NCBI RefSeq assembly: GCF_040954835.1
Contig: NC_090707.1
Span: forward strand, 17,564,570-17,628,569
Direction: 5' to 3'
Source: Lepisosteus oculatus
Lineage: Eukaryota; Chordata; Actinopteri; Semionotiformes; Lepisosteidae
DNA: 64,000 bases
The position numbers and the translations under genes are program-made. Each line of letters opens with the position of its first letter. The first letter of the stretch is position 1. This document shows positions 12,701 through 26,319 of the stretch, piece by piece. Below the pieces are notes generated by a model that saw only the letters and a list, made by a program, of their open reading frames with translations, was not told the DNA's origin and did no database searches.

Positions 12701-14624
12701 TGATAAAGAAGTGGGTTTTTTTTCTTCTCACTGAAACCACCAAACCACTTCTACTTAAAAGAGGGAGCTCTTTTTTATTGTTCAGTGTCTTTCCTGAAGT
12801 GCAGACCAAGAACAGGTGTTAGTATGGACTACCGGGGGTCAGATCATTAAAAAAAACTTTTAGCTCCGGGCCTGGTTCTAACTTGCCATCCCCAACACCA
12901 AATTAAACTCTTTCACTTTTGTTTTATGTGCTGTGTTGTCAACATGTGTCATACTGTTTATGGGGTCTTTTGAAGGCTTCTTTATTATGAACTAAGATGC
13001 CTGTGTCAGCTGGGGTTGGTTTGACCCTGTGGGAGTACTCGTAACATCTGTTCATCTATCACAGCTACTGTCCCATTGCTCAAAACAGCCCAAACTCAAC
13101 ATAAATCTCAACTTCGTAAACGTTGTCAATCCTGGAAAGCTTTGTAAAGTCTAATATTTATGTTTTTATGATCAAATACACTGCTTTTTCTTTTCTTTAT
13201 AATGACAAAGTTACAGAAAGGTAAGATTAAGCAGACAATACAATACATTTCCACTGGTTGATGTATTTGGCAAAGCCAGAAATGACATACAGAAACACCA
13301 GCCAACCTTCAAACGAAAGAAAGATTATGCTGAGTATGAAAAAAAACAGTGAACATTCAGTGTAAAAAACAAGTCACGTTTGGAGTTATTAAAAATGCAC
13401 ATTTAAGATTTCTATGCCCTTTTTTGGATTAAGTGGACTAAACAGCAACACAGAGTAAGTTCTTGTAGTTCTATTATAAAATAAGTTCCTTTTTGTTTAT
13501 TTCCAAAATTAAGTGGTTAGGTAATTTATCTATTTGCTCTGCTTCTCCATTCATAATTTCTAGAGGAACAACCCAAGAATTTGAATACATTTTAGGAATT
13601 TATTGAGCATTTATGTGTAGTGAGACTTGTCTTAACCCACTTAACTGAGGGCTCACCTCCTGGTCACCGGACGAGGAGGCTGGGACCCCCATACAGAAAG
13701 AGGAGTGACCAAGGGGCTGTAAAAGTAAACTGTAAAGGTCCAGCTCTGGTGGAGACAGGAAGTGTGAGATGATCTGTGAAAAGAGAAAGATTTGTGTATG
13801 ATGGACATGCTGTAGCTTTTGAAAAATGTCATCAGCACTCATTTTGATTCAGAACAGCTGCAACAAAACTGGCTTCATCGTCGTTCCTTCTGAACTTTAG
13901 TCAAGAACGTCCATTTCAGTATGACATTTATTTATTCCTATTTTCTCACTTACATTTTTACATTTAATTGAATGGTTTTCATCAAGGCAGGTATTAATTT
14001 TAGTTATTTTTAGCCTTGCCTTTTTTTAGTATTGTTTTTTTAAATTCTGTTTACCTCGCGTAACCTCATTCATTTTGAGTCTTGTAAAAATTCTGATAAA
14101 GGAAAAAAAGGGATTGGAGGAGCGAATACATTTCTTCTCACTCAGTATATTACTATACTCTATATGAATACAAAAACAGTGGCAATGAGACTGGTCAGAC
14201 ATAAGTGGATCTTTACAGTGTTAGAGTGAGGGACTGTGGAAATACTGCAATATATCAGTGTCAGGAAATATACTTTTAGCTGACCCGGGGCAGTTATGAT
14301 TGAATCAGAAGGTAGTGAGGCTCTTGGGAGCATTCATATATACAAGGCCAACTCTCCCAGATCTAGAGAGGGCACAAAATTAGGGAAAAGCCTACGTTTT
14401 GAGGTACTCCACTGAGTACACTTAGAGCTTCATTGACAAAGAACTAAAAATACATGCTCCGTGATTACAATTGACCAAAATGGCACTGTTTGGCTAGCAA
14501 TAACTGTTTACTGTCATACTCTTCATTATTGAAGTTGATTGGATTCCTGAATGAAATGGTGCCAATGTATACATTAATAATTTACTTCAGTAAAATCTCA
14601 GGATAGAACTTACTTAATATTAAT
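9791..14624. other. Gene-free intergenic DNA
   Basis: No supported gene. There is a TA microsatellite at about 12379-12390. The stretch 10900-11480 is repeat-free and TAAT-rich. The segment 13600-13860 is relatively GC-rich with two overlapping short minus-strand frames; I recognise no family in it and it may be transposon-derived. Confidence 0.35.
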
Positions 14625-14960
14625 AGTTGTATTAATAAAGTGCTTTTTGTCTCAAAGTGCTTGAATTATGATAGGGTACCCAGTTCTTCCACAACTGAAT
14701 TACAGTGGGGGCTACAGTATGTGGCAGTCATTAAGCACCAGTAGCCCCTGTGCACAGCAGATGACGGGCAGCTTTAGGTAGGCGTCCGGATTGTGCTAGC
14801 CAGACCTGTAATTTAGCAAGGACATCTGGATTAACACCACTTACAGCACAGTGTCCCCTGTGGCTGGTGGTTTAGGTCTTTGGTTGGGAAGTTCTGGTTT
14901 AGAGGGAAGAGTGCCACCTACTGTCTTACAATAATGGCATAATTCCCATCTGAAATCTCT
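14625..14960 (+). repeat. Degraded fish interspersed repeat ('gctttttgtctcaaagtgc' type)
   Basis: It starts with 'aagtgctttttgtctcaaag' and continues into 'gggtaccca'. Both match the opening of a widespread fish repeat whose consensus begins gcgctttttgtctcaaagcgc. Its later 'gtgccacctactgt' corresponds to the repeat's 'gcgccccctgctgg' block. Highly diverged. Confidence 0.45.
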
Positions 14961-15269
14961 CAAGATCAGGCTAGAAAGTGTCACAACTGCTTTAAATTGC
15001 TTCCTCAAGCTCTCTCAAGTTGCTTAGGGATCGATTATGGACTTTTATATTTTATCATATAAATAAAACCCACGAAATGAAGTAACAAGGAACATTTATC
15101 ACAGATTCCTGTCATTTTGAAGGTGGGTCATGGAGAGCGCTTCAGGCAAGGACTAGAGACCCAAACTGCATCTGAGCAGAGCCAGGCAGCCAGTCCAGAG
15201 TGCCACATTAAAAGTCTGAAAGATAAGAGATGAGAAGAAAGGCACAGAAAAATTCTAGGCAAGCAACTA

Positions 15270-15480
15270 AGTTCTAGATAAACTAGAACTAGAACATCGC
15301 TAATAAAGGGAGGTCAGCCAGGACAAAGCTGCAGTAGTCCAGTCTGAAATAACAAGTGCCTCAACCAGGAACTGAGTATTGTAAGCTATTAAGAAAGGGT
15401 CCTGTAGATATTACCAGTTAAAAAACAGGTAACAGCATGCTAGAAAAGAAATATTAGGTGAAATATTTAATCGGACGTTG
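15270..15480 (-). mobile_element. Degraded L2-like LINE fragment
   Basis: The plus strand carries 'ggaggtcagccaggacaaag', 'gctgcagtagtccagtctg' and 'aacaagtgcctcaaccagga'. These are antisense text that in fish L2-like elements lies upstream, in element orientation, of the segment seen at 5306-5945. No open frame is kept. Confidence 0.55.
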
Positions 15481-18400
15481 AAACCATGATATATTATAAT
15501 ATAGGTTTGTAAGTTAAGTCGGCAAAGGGGAAGAAAGATGAAGAGTTGTGAAGTCTGATTTGTGATAAAGAAATGAGTTTGAGAATGGTACAGGTGAAGT
15601 TGCCATTGAGGTATCGGTTAGGAGGCTTTTCTTGTAACCCAGCTTTCACATTTGAAGAACGCTTAGTGCCTGACAAATTCAAGACAGACACAGTACATTC
15701 TTTGAGCTACAAAAAAATTAATAGGATTCTTTAGTGCTTGAACTCAGAGTGTGGCACAGGGAGAGAGATAATGCATTTGTTTTGATCACAGAGTACCTCA
15801 TGAGCGCGTCTTTAAACTAAATCATTGTGAAAAATCATGACAGTACATCATTGTGGCACCCCATAGATAGCATCTGCATATTGGATGTACAAATGAAGCT
15901 CTGTATTGCATTGTTCATTCAAATGAGAGCACAGCTAGATTTCAGAAATCTAATGAATACAATATAGTATTACAGCCATAATTCTTGAGACTTCATTACA
16001 GTAAGCTAATATTCAAGCATTTTGGAAATCATGCTTTTATATTTGAAGTAACAAAGCAATAAGTAATATCTAACTTGGAAAATGGTTACCTTTACTATTG
16101 CCTTTAATTGTTCTTATGGTTATGGGAATTAAAGATCCATGCTTTTTTAAAAAATGTGTTTTAAGCACCTGTTCAGGCATTTACTTGGAGAATGTAAACA
16201 CGATTACAGCATTTTCTAGTCAGGGTTATCACTGATGTTTGTATAAGTTTTAATGTGTGCTCAGCCATAATTTATTTAACTGTTACATAAAAAATGTATC
16301 ATTATCTGTCAAAGAAAAAGTGATGACAGGCAGCTTTATTTTGAATCAAACACATTCAAAAAAATGGAAGAGAACATCTAGTAAATAATATAAAGTGGTT
16401 TGCTTCTACAGTGATAGGTAAAAACACAAGATGGTGGAGATTGAAATGTATCTTACAAACTGCACTGTATATTAGTTGTTATAATCAATAATGTAACAAG
16501 TGCCACACATATTCATTAAGTATGTAAATGTTTTATTTTGTTAAAAGCAGCATACAACCAAATGAATATGGTGTAGATGGATTTCTTATGGTATGTTTCT
16601 ATTTTCAGGTGGAAAATGTTCAGAAATTAATAAGACCTGTAGGTTAAAAACAGAGAATCTTAGAGGTCAGTGAAAATTAATTTGTGAACGTTACCATATT
16701 GCAAGAAAGAATAATGTTTGTATTCTGTTTGTCTGAGCAGGAAAAAAACACATTTCTTTTGTAAATGTATACAGATGAGGTGGTATTTTGTCAGTTATCT
16801 AAGCAAAGAGAGGTTGTGTCCTGGGTGACTTTGACCTGACTAATCGTCCAAGAAGATAAAGAAAAATCACAAGAAAGAATAGTTTTGAAATGCAAGGGTA
16901 TTAGTTGTAAGGTATTGCATAAATTGATACACAGAGAATTTATTGCTTAATATGAATGTTCAAGATTAACCTCCTTCTCTTGGATTGTGTAGCCATGGAT
17001 ACACTGCTCAAATCTGAGAAGCTTGCTCGAGTATTTGTAGATGAGCCATATTTGAATAATGCTTTCATCTCAATCTTTAATGAATTATTGGGATTACCCT
17101 TTGGCAGACAGTATAAATGATATATCTAACAGAAAAAAAATATTTCACTTGTCATCTACTTAAATAAATAAAAGGTACATTGCATGGCATGGGTCATTCC
17201 TGTTCAGTGGGAGATGACAAAAGTAAAAAAAGCAAAAGAGAGAAAGAAATGCATTTTTATGAAGAAAATTGATATACCAGTAGTGCAGCCTAATGTTACC
17301 CCACTTTACATAGGGGCACAAAACTCTTCAACATCTTAAAACATTCTTTTCCCCATAAGATTTTTTTAAATAAACCTATAAAAACTTATGTACAGGGACA
17401 TTAATACACATTCCACATTTTAAAATGTTAAAAAAGTTTAAAAATATATATTTTTCATTTTCACATGTTATATTTATTTTTTTAGTTTTTTTAATGTTCT
17501 TCTGCAGAAGCATTAAACTGTTTAAAATAAATTACATTTGTTTAACTGCAGAATATGTGACAGTCACAGAAACTGAAAGGGCCCTGTGCTAATTTGTAAA
17601 ATAAAACATTTGATAAAAAATTGAAATACTTTATCAAACGTAAGGGTGGTCAGGTTCAGACCATAAGGTCAGGTCTGCCAAAATAGCCAAAAAGCATTTA
17701 GCATTTATGCTTCTGGTGTATAAGCTTAGTTTAACCAAGTTGGTTCAGATATGCAAGGTTATGAAAAAGAATTAATCAGAGAACATATGTTGTACCTTGG
17801 TGTGAATGACAACTGCATATGACAAAAGCTATATGACAAAAGCTATGGAACGCAAGTCAGCACACAGGCTTCAGCAGAACCAACAAATCCCAGATTGGCT
17901 TGAGACTGGAATTCTGTGGTGAGCAGTGGATGAAGCTGCACTGATCCTGGAACAGTAGCCTGAGGTCATCTGCACTAATGTAGCACTAGTAGTGAGTAAC
18001 CATTCTCTGAAGTTTGTTACTACTGCATAGATGAGGAAAGAATCCACATGGAAACCCCAAAGGAGAAAAATATCAGTGATGGTCTAGGAGTTAAGTACAC
18101 TCAAGAGGCCAAAGGTGAAAGCTTGTAAAGAGCAGAGATTGGAAGAGTCGAGGGCCAACACTTCATCAGTTGGACACCATTGGAGGGAAGGTAAAGGGGG
18201 GAAGTCATTTCTGTTGTAACAGACCAAAAGCATTGTACAAGCACCGGGGTGTGAATAAGGAGGCCTGGACCCTGTGTAAGAGTCCAGGGCATTTGCATCC
18301 TCAGCACAGAATGGACATTAGCGACCAAGGGCTCCTAGGGGCATAGTAAAAGGAGTATATGGGAAGGGGTAGAGATCAAACAACATAGGTAGGCTGGCAC

Positions 18401-19740
18401 TGTAGGTGTAGAGTGTTGCACACTCAACCAGAAATGGAAAGATAGGAAATGTAGGGAGAGGGAGAGAATGGAGTGAATGGGGAAAACAGTGGAGGGAAAG
18501 ACAGCATGGTGAGGCAGGGAGCTGGTTGTTATATAGAGAGAGGTAAAGACTGAAGAGCTGCCTGTTCAACAATAGGCAAGAAATTGGTTCCTACCCTGCC
18601 TTATTTTGGAGGTGGTCAAATCTCTTAATAGAGTGAGATGATGATATACGGGAAAACAAAGGTAAAATCTAGCAAAACTCTGGTAGGACTCAAATACCTT
18701 GTACAAGAAAAGATTCTGAACTTCTGTTTAACAGCTCTATTTTAAAAACAATAATTTATTAACTTTATAAACTTTTTCAATCCATTACATTTCATAATAT
18801 TAAAAATTATTTTGTGGGCTAAGAGAAGAACATTTTTCAAGCACTACCTACATTTCAGGGTAAAGATTCTTTGAGACATCTTGTTACTGTCATACAAATA
18901 TATGAAGGATGTTTTAACTTAGAACTTTGGCATATATAGGAATATGAATAATTAAATTGCACACTTCATTAAATTACACACTTCTGTCACATCAGAGGAA
19001 ATTTTCTATGTTTTTTTATCATTAGATATGGAAATCTAAGAACAATGATGTATACATTTAAAAAGTCATTAAAGCATACTTAAATGTTTCCTAATATAAT
19101 AATGTGTTTAATTAACCTGAGCATTTAGCTAAAGATATTTTAAGATACTGACTTATGCTGATTTTACGTATACTTAGTACGTAGTACTTCCTAATATATA
19201 TATTTGTATCAGACTTTTCACTTATAACTCTAGAATTTGCTGCAATATTCTTTCAGAAACAGATGTGCCAGACTGAAGAAGCAGTAACCTGACTCATGCA
19301 GCCATTTTTAAATTTCTTTGGAGCCCATAGTTACAAATGTAATTACTGGAAAAGTAATTTAAACTTAAATATCACAGAATTCTTTTGGTTTTACATATTT
19401 AATTACAGCAAAAATAATTGAGTGGCAATATGTATGGAATTCATATTTGTCCTGTATGTATATATTTGAATTATATATAATAATTATTAATCAAATATGT
19501 TAAACCCAAATAATATCCATTTGATTCATTTTCAGTATTTCTGAATATTTTGTATCAGTCTTTTATGTATTGTAAAAATGTGTTGTGGCAAATTGTTATA
19601 GAGTTTTCTTCAAAAATATAAACAATTCATCTTGTGATTTATACAGTTACTCAATGATTGTGTTATCTATTATAATAATGATTTATTATGATAGGAAAAA
19701 ACACAGGATTTCAGATAGCAAAGATTCAGGAATTAGAAGG
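15481..19740. other. Gene-free intergenic DNA
   Basis: No supported gene. There is a 14-bp tandem duplication at 17817-17844 (unit 'atatgacaaaagct'). A relatively GC-rich stretch at 17860-18600 with scattered minus-strand frames may be an unclassified, decayed mobile element. A cluster of nuclear-receptor-like half-sites lies at 17647-17671. Confidence 0.35.
17817..17844. repeat. 14-bp perfect tandem duplication
   Basis: Two exact head-to-tail copies of 'atatgacaaaagct', probably from local slippage or duplication. Confidence 0.9.
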
Positions 19741-19795
19741 GTTGTTTTCAACAGTCAGCTGTCCTTTTCCCTATAGTCACTGCAAAGTAACCCTG

Positions 19796-19809
19796 GTTGC
19801 TATGGCAAC
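19796..19809. promoter_or_regulatory. RFX X-box-like palindrome
   Basis: The sequence GTTGCTATGGCAAC is one base off the perfect palindrome GTTGCCATGGCAAC bound by RFX-family factors. It lies in a repeat-free segment together with a second, perfect X-box palindrome at 20002-20015. Confidence 0.5.
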
Positions 19810-20001
19810 ACCTTCTTTGTTATTTTTAAGGTCACCAATGGAGAAGCTTTCCCTCAGAGATCTGGAATAACTAATGTTGTTCAGTTAAGAGCTTGATGCA
19901 AATAGTATCAGGTGACAGTGAACTGTACAAATAGTCAATTACAGTTGCTTAAAGGAAATGATTTGTTGTAACAGCCACTGCTCAACCTTTGTGACATCAA
20001 T

Positions 20002-20015
20002 GTTTCCATGGAAAC
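20002..20015. promoter_or_regulatory. RFX X-box palindrome
   Basis: GTTTCCATGGAAAC is a perfect 14-bp palindrome that fits the RFX X-box consensus (GTTNCC then GGNAAC, with AT between). A TGACATCA (CRE/AP-1-like) octamer lies just upstream at 19992-19999. Confidence 0.5.
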
Positions 20016-20029
20016 CGTTGCTGATCACA

Positions 20030-23000
20030 CTGCCTAGAATTGAGTATTGATCACACTAAGGCCAGCGCTGTTCAATTGACTTGGAGGGCTCCTATGCCAC
20101 AATTTACTGGAAGGACATACAGTAGAAAGCTCTAGTATACTTAAAGCCCTGAGGAACCAATTTAGAAACAGTTACAGTAGAATATTAGCAGAAGTCAATA
20201 ACAGAAATCCGATTCCCATTCTTCCACAAATGCTTCGAGATTTCTTTGGTTAGAGCGCATTGAAAGTTCCTATTCATCCCACCCAATTATATTTTTGTGC
20301 AGTGAAAATGCTTGTGACAATTTGGTATTTCCAAGACTTTATTACTGTTACCTTAAAAAAAAACATGCAGGGTTTCCCATATAACCATTGGGAAAAAAAA
20401 TAAATCCAAAACACTGTTAAACAACAGTAAGGTTTTCTAAAACGAGCCTACAAATAACTCAATAAGGCACTTTTTTTCAGCAGGAAAAGGGAGTTATATT
20501 AAACTTTATTTTGTTAATTTTGTAATATTTTGTTAGGACCGCACTCTGTAAAAGGATGGTTGTTTGTTATTTTACATTCTATTTCCTGAAATATATAAAA
20601 GAGCAGCATACCTGAGGAAAAGTCCATTCACCTGGGACTTAATTACAGGTATCACTCGACTCCCTCTGCTGGTTGCTTTCTTAAAACTGCAAAGGCACTG
20701 CACTTTCTCAACTAACTACAGGCAACAGAGCCCTGGCTGATAATGCTGACAAAGACGCTGAAATAAGCTGTTGCACAGATCTTCAACACAGCTCTTTTTT
20801 TTTGCTTTCATCAATTGGACATTTAACTGAAGTCTTAATTGTATGACTACAGCACTTTGTGTGCGACTTTAAAACTTCATTTATGCACACATACAGTACT
20901 GTGCAATATTTTCCTGATATTTCCTGATTGTCACAGTAAAAGAAAGAAAGAGACTGACATATAAAAGGGGAGTCCCATCTGCCTAATCCAAGCAACCAAT
21001 TCTTTGAGCTCCACATGTGGGGCTAATTTCTCACACCTACAGTAGATATTGCAAAATGTCTTACATAGCTGCTTCTGATCTGTTTTCTTTTTGTCATAGT
21101 CATTGTATTTTGGTTTTGTTATCTTTTTTTTCCTGAGAAGCTCATCAAAGAATATGGTACCAAGGTCCCTTATCAGGAAATAAACAAGGTAATGTAATTC
21201 TGTGGTGAACTACTGCAAGCCTCTGCAGGGTAACCAGGAGAGCTGCTTGCTAATGTCAACCGGTCCTTGCATTAGAGCAAAATTATGGCAGCATCATCAG
21301 CATTACCAAGTACAGCTCTGACAGCTTCATAAACTTTGATTTAATCAGATCTGGAAAATTGAACCATAATCTGAGATAATCTACAGCTATCTTGTGAGAT
21401 ATATCAACAACTGCATGCACGAGTGGTTCTGTGGATTCATTTGTGGGTTCAAACCGTCAGCTGGCCACATCCCAGCTGAAACTGAGGTTCTCCCTTCACT
21501 CACAGGGAGCAGAAGCATGTTAAAGTGAGTGAGAGTGAGCAAAGACATTGTTTTCTAGGTGCAGAAGGATCTTCACACAATGCTTATTGTTTTCATTGTG
21601 CTTGATTCCATATCTCTGTTTTCATTTCGCCAGCATTCAATAAACTTTTTCTACATCCACTGAAAGTCAAATAAAACGCCACCGCAGCTGCCTTGTGTGG
21701 CATTGAGCTGCTATGTCAAATATCAGAAACAAACCTATATTTCCCAGTGTCATGTTGCATTACTCTCCAGTCCAGTTGTCTGCATTTTACACCTAATATA
21801 CAAAAGATCTTTTGAAATATGCATGAGGCTCATGATGCCTGCACTAAAAATAAACTAAATCTGGGAATACATTGACAGCCATGTTATTGAGCTCTCCTTG
21901 AATTTTTTTTGTCATAGGCACCACAAATCTTCTTCAAGCATTCAGGTCTGTCATTAATACACAGACACGTTGGACAAGTCCAGATTGTTTGTAAATCAGG
22001 TTCTGAAGGTGAGATGATATTAATAAAATTAATATGTCCCAACTAGACTTCTGAAGGTGGAAGGTAATGACTAACGAGAATCAACAGCTGTAGAAAATGC
22101 GTTCCTACAAGGTAAAAAGTGAAACACTACCGCACAGTGCATAGTGAAACAGCTATTTGTGACTGTTCAATGAAGATTTTAACATTTAAAGAGAAGTGAT
22201 TTGTTTTTTTTAAATTAAATACTGGTAGACATGCCATCATTTTCCGGGGAAAAGTATAGATCTTTTGGGGAAACAAATGATCCTAATGGGATTTAAAAAA
22301 CTTGCCAAAAGAAGGCCTTACGAACATGTGTCTGTGTCGTGGTGGGGCTTGTTTCCAGTCTGTTTCATAGATTCAGCTAATGTCTAAAGTCATAGACCAG
22401 GCATAGCATTTTTGGATAGAACCTGGAATTTGAAGAATGAAGCGGTGCTAGACACATGGTAATGATATTATTATATTGTTTCTGTTCTACTTCTATGTAT
22501 TTATTGGTAGGTTATTTACATATTACTTAAACGAAAGATAAAAAATTAATGGACCATATTTTATGTGCAATTTAACTCTTATAACAGAAACATCAATGTA
22601 CTGTAGGTGATAATTGGGTGTCATTATAACCTTTATTTCGCTATTTTAAAGCAATTACATTTTAATTAAACCACTTAAAATAAATTGCCACCAAAAAAAC
22701 TGTCTTGTCTCTTGACAATAATTAAACATTACCTCATGTGTCTAAAATACACTTATAACAGTGGGAACAAATATTATATTTAAGACTTGTTATTAGAACA
22801 TGATCATTGCTGCAAATTATGAATTGCTTTCCCCATTTCAATGTTGAGCTGTCAACATGTTTTTGTCAACAGTAGAGGGTCAGTCTGAGTAAATAGCTGT
22901 ACTGTACATCAACAGTTGTACATCATGTTGACTGCATTCTGACAGTTCAAACAAAATGTGCAATTTTAACACAATAAAAACAAAATATATGTGAAATTGT

Positions 23001-26000
23001 GCACAACTAATGGTTTGCAAAAGTTTATTTTAGTTATCTTTAATCAAGAGTCTTGATCGGAATATTTTCTCATGCCTTACGTCCCCCTTGGAGAATTCTA
23101 TTATACTTAAAATAAATACACACTCTGGCATCTGGATATTCAAGAATTGTTTTTACAGGCAGTACATGTGATTTTCAAATTCATGCCTTTCTTAAATTCC
23201 TGGCTCACTTGCGCAAAGGTCTGTTTTAGGAGCTTCTGTCATTATTATAGGAGTTGCTTCTGAACATAACTTTCTAGAATTATAACACTTAAAACACACA
23301 GCAGTATTCCATGTAATTAAAACCTTGGAAAGGACCTACATATCACACGGATATAAACAAAGAAACCAATTACAAGTGCAAAATGGCTATGGGAATTACA
23401 CCATAACCTTTGAGGATCCATATCTTCACCATTATTAATTGTCCATAAGTCAATGTTCAAGTCACATGCAAATGGAGATTGTGATGGTGTTCACTTGCCT
23501 AGTATCATGAAAAAGGTAACTTCCTGTTTCATATCTGTACTGCAACTGTGTTATCCATTTGTACCATGATGCAGAAGCCATAAATTCAGAAAAGCATTCT
23601 TGTGCAGATGTATCACAATTAAAAAGTCCTAGCAGCGAGATTTATGTACAGAAAACTACCCATTACTATTGGAGACTTGTACATTATTGTACTGCTCTTG
23701 TGGACAGTTTTAGTGAGACTGCAGTTGTAGAGAATGCAGCAGGAGCTATGAAGCAACAGTGGTGATCCACCAGTAATTGGACACATTTTGGAGAGGTGCT
23801 CTGAAATATGCCTTTTGCATTTTTAATAGGTTCCTTAGTCAGACTTTCCACTTCTAAGGCTTCTATTCCCTAGTGTTGCTCTGTGTTAACTAACATTTAT
23901 CACATAAATATCTAATTCTATTTGGAGTAAACTAGACAAATGCCTTGCTGGTAAGGAATCTTTTTAGAGCCATCAGATTCAAGGTAACACGTTTAGCATT
24001 AATAGTTATCTATTGAACCACTCATGCACAATAAATACCCACATTTATTTCTGTGCTTTCCCTTGAAAGGGTAAGTGGATCAATTAGAGAAGACTACAAG
24101 TTCAGCATCTTTACATGTAGCATCAATTGTTGAGTTCAGCTGCAAAGGGTCCCTACATTATCTCCAATCTGTTTACTTCACAGTTGGACCAAAAGCTGAG
24201 CTCATTAAGGCAGCTCTTTTGAAATATGCAACCTTGGCACACTCTTCTCAGTTACTAATGGCCCTGAATTGATTTTTAATTAGTTACCATTTTGGATAAC
24301 AGCCAATTAAAAGATACCCATATAAATAACTAATCATTTTGCCCAAGCTTTCAGATGGCTGTATGTTACTTACAGTGTTGGAAAACTTCACTCTAAACTA
24401 AGTTGAGCCACTGAGTTGCTCTTTAGTGTTGTGACTGCTTTAAGGCACTCCGGACAGATGGGAGTTCCTCTACAATGTTATTCAGCACTGTTTAAAATAT
24501 TATTTCAAATATTTACCACTGAACAGATATATCAGGAATATGCTATATTAAATGCTTATAATGAAATTACAGAGGATATTTTTAACTAATCATTCCAATT
24601 TTCTCTAATGTAATTCAATACAAAACAAATTAAAAGGGATGAATGTATTATTGTATGCAAACATGGGGTTTACTGAGCTGTTTGCTAAGTCAGTGGAATT
24701 TATGATGGAATATTAATAAAATGTACTGTATCACTTTATTATATATATTACTGTATCAATATTTAATTACTCAATAGTACTCAGTATTTATATTGATCAA
24801 TATATAACAATATTTCTGTGCATAGAAAGAACCATTATATAAATTAAAGTTCACTCATTATCACTTTTTACTTAATGCATTATAAATACAATTGTTATTG
24901 AAACAGACAAATATGTAATACAATAACAAGAGTTAGTTTAGCAGTATACTGTAAGCTTGGAATAAAATGGCAATCCATAACAAGGCGTTTTTGAGGGTAT
25001 ATATTGAATTCCCTCCAATGTCATTTTCACTGGGGTCAAACTATGTCAAATCAATCAATTCTGAAGGAGAAAATGGTCACATCCTTTCATGTGTTCACAC
25101 TCCTATCTTGAATGTCTCTTCAAATGTCAATTCAAAATTTGAAGTCCATTTTTATTTATCTTGATTTTTCAGATTGGTGTCAGATTATATCTAGAATTGT
25201 TTGGCCTCAGCCTAAAATATAAAATACTACATACATGCTAGACATAATACATTAAACTGAGTCCAAAGCACACAGATAATGTAGTCATATAAAATAAACT
25301 GATACTGAAGAAACTTATGTCTTAACTGGGGTGCTCTGGCAATTCTATATAAAAATACTGTAGATGGTTACATAAACTATATGGTCAAGCAGAAAAAGGC
25401 GACAACATTTTCAAAGGGAAATCCATAATACATGCCAATTGCATACATGACCTTGATCCTTCCACGAAATTTTAAAATGCGACAGAATGCTGTGAAGAAA
25501 ATGACAAGGACAACAAATCTTAAACAAGGATAAGTTTACTGCACCTCCACTGGCCACATCAGGAATGTCCGTAAGTCACACTGAAATAAAACAGGCTTCA
25601 AAAGTGAAGGACACCACTGGAAGCTACTTCTCCACAAACCACCAGTAGCCCAGTTCATTGGATCGAACGTCACACACACCAAATCATTTTCCCTTTTGAT
25701 TTATTTTGCTGCAGAAACAAAGAAGATACAATCCAGAACACACAAATGACCCACAGCCAGCACCTAACTATGGGCGGAGACTGAAGCACATAAACGTTTG
25801 CCAATAGACCTCTTGCTGGAAGGACACAACAACACAGGAGTTGCAAGCAGCTCGAAGTATGCAAGTAATTAGGCTGAGCACTAAAGGAGGAACTTCAAAA
25901 AAGCAACTGTCTGAGACTGCATCTGTCTTGGACAAACAAAAATGTAACAGCAATGTCAACCACAGACAGAGCTGCACACACCACAGGCTCCCTCATTTTC

Positions 26001-26319
26001 AAAAGCACCTGAGGCAAGATCAAAGCAGAGCCCATGAGGCAGAATCGCAGTTTCACACGCGTGTTTGTGCGTGTGCCCTGCTTAAAATGGATAAATTAAC
26101 TACAGTGAAGTATCTTGAGAGCAGGCACTGAGAGGCAAAAAAACGACGTAGGTTACAATCTCTACCAAGCACTGCAGTCAACACAGAAATTATTTGTGTT
26201 TTTTTTTTATCATGGACTGTGATGGATACGTGTATCACCGTTATTCCAATGGGAACACATTTATAAGTAGAAGGGACAGTTCCCTTTTTGTACGCCCTTC
26301 ATAAGCATGAATTAAGTCT
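20030..26319. other. Gene-free intergenic DNA
   Basis: No supported gene. Sub-segments 20640-21740 and 25640-26150 are repeat-free and mixed in composition. The rest is AT-rich. All open frames are under 100 codons with no recognised motif. Confidence 0.35.

Noticed and set aside
17647..17671. Cluster of nuclear-receptor half-sites (TGGTCA, GGTTCA, AGGTCA) considered as a retinoic acid response element
   Set aside because: The spacings are 0 and 7, not the DR2/DR5 arrangement expected for RAR/RXR, so the RARE reading is not supported.
20650..20664. Possible CTCF core 'ctccctctgctgg'
   Set aside because: The conserved GGC of the core is GGA here. Too weak next to the full matches elsewhere.
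21415..21470. tRNA-like text with a possible A box and a 'gggttcaaacc' B box
   Set aside because: I could not fold it into a cloverleaf with a proper anticodon arm or acceptor stem. At best it is a worn SINE head.
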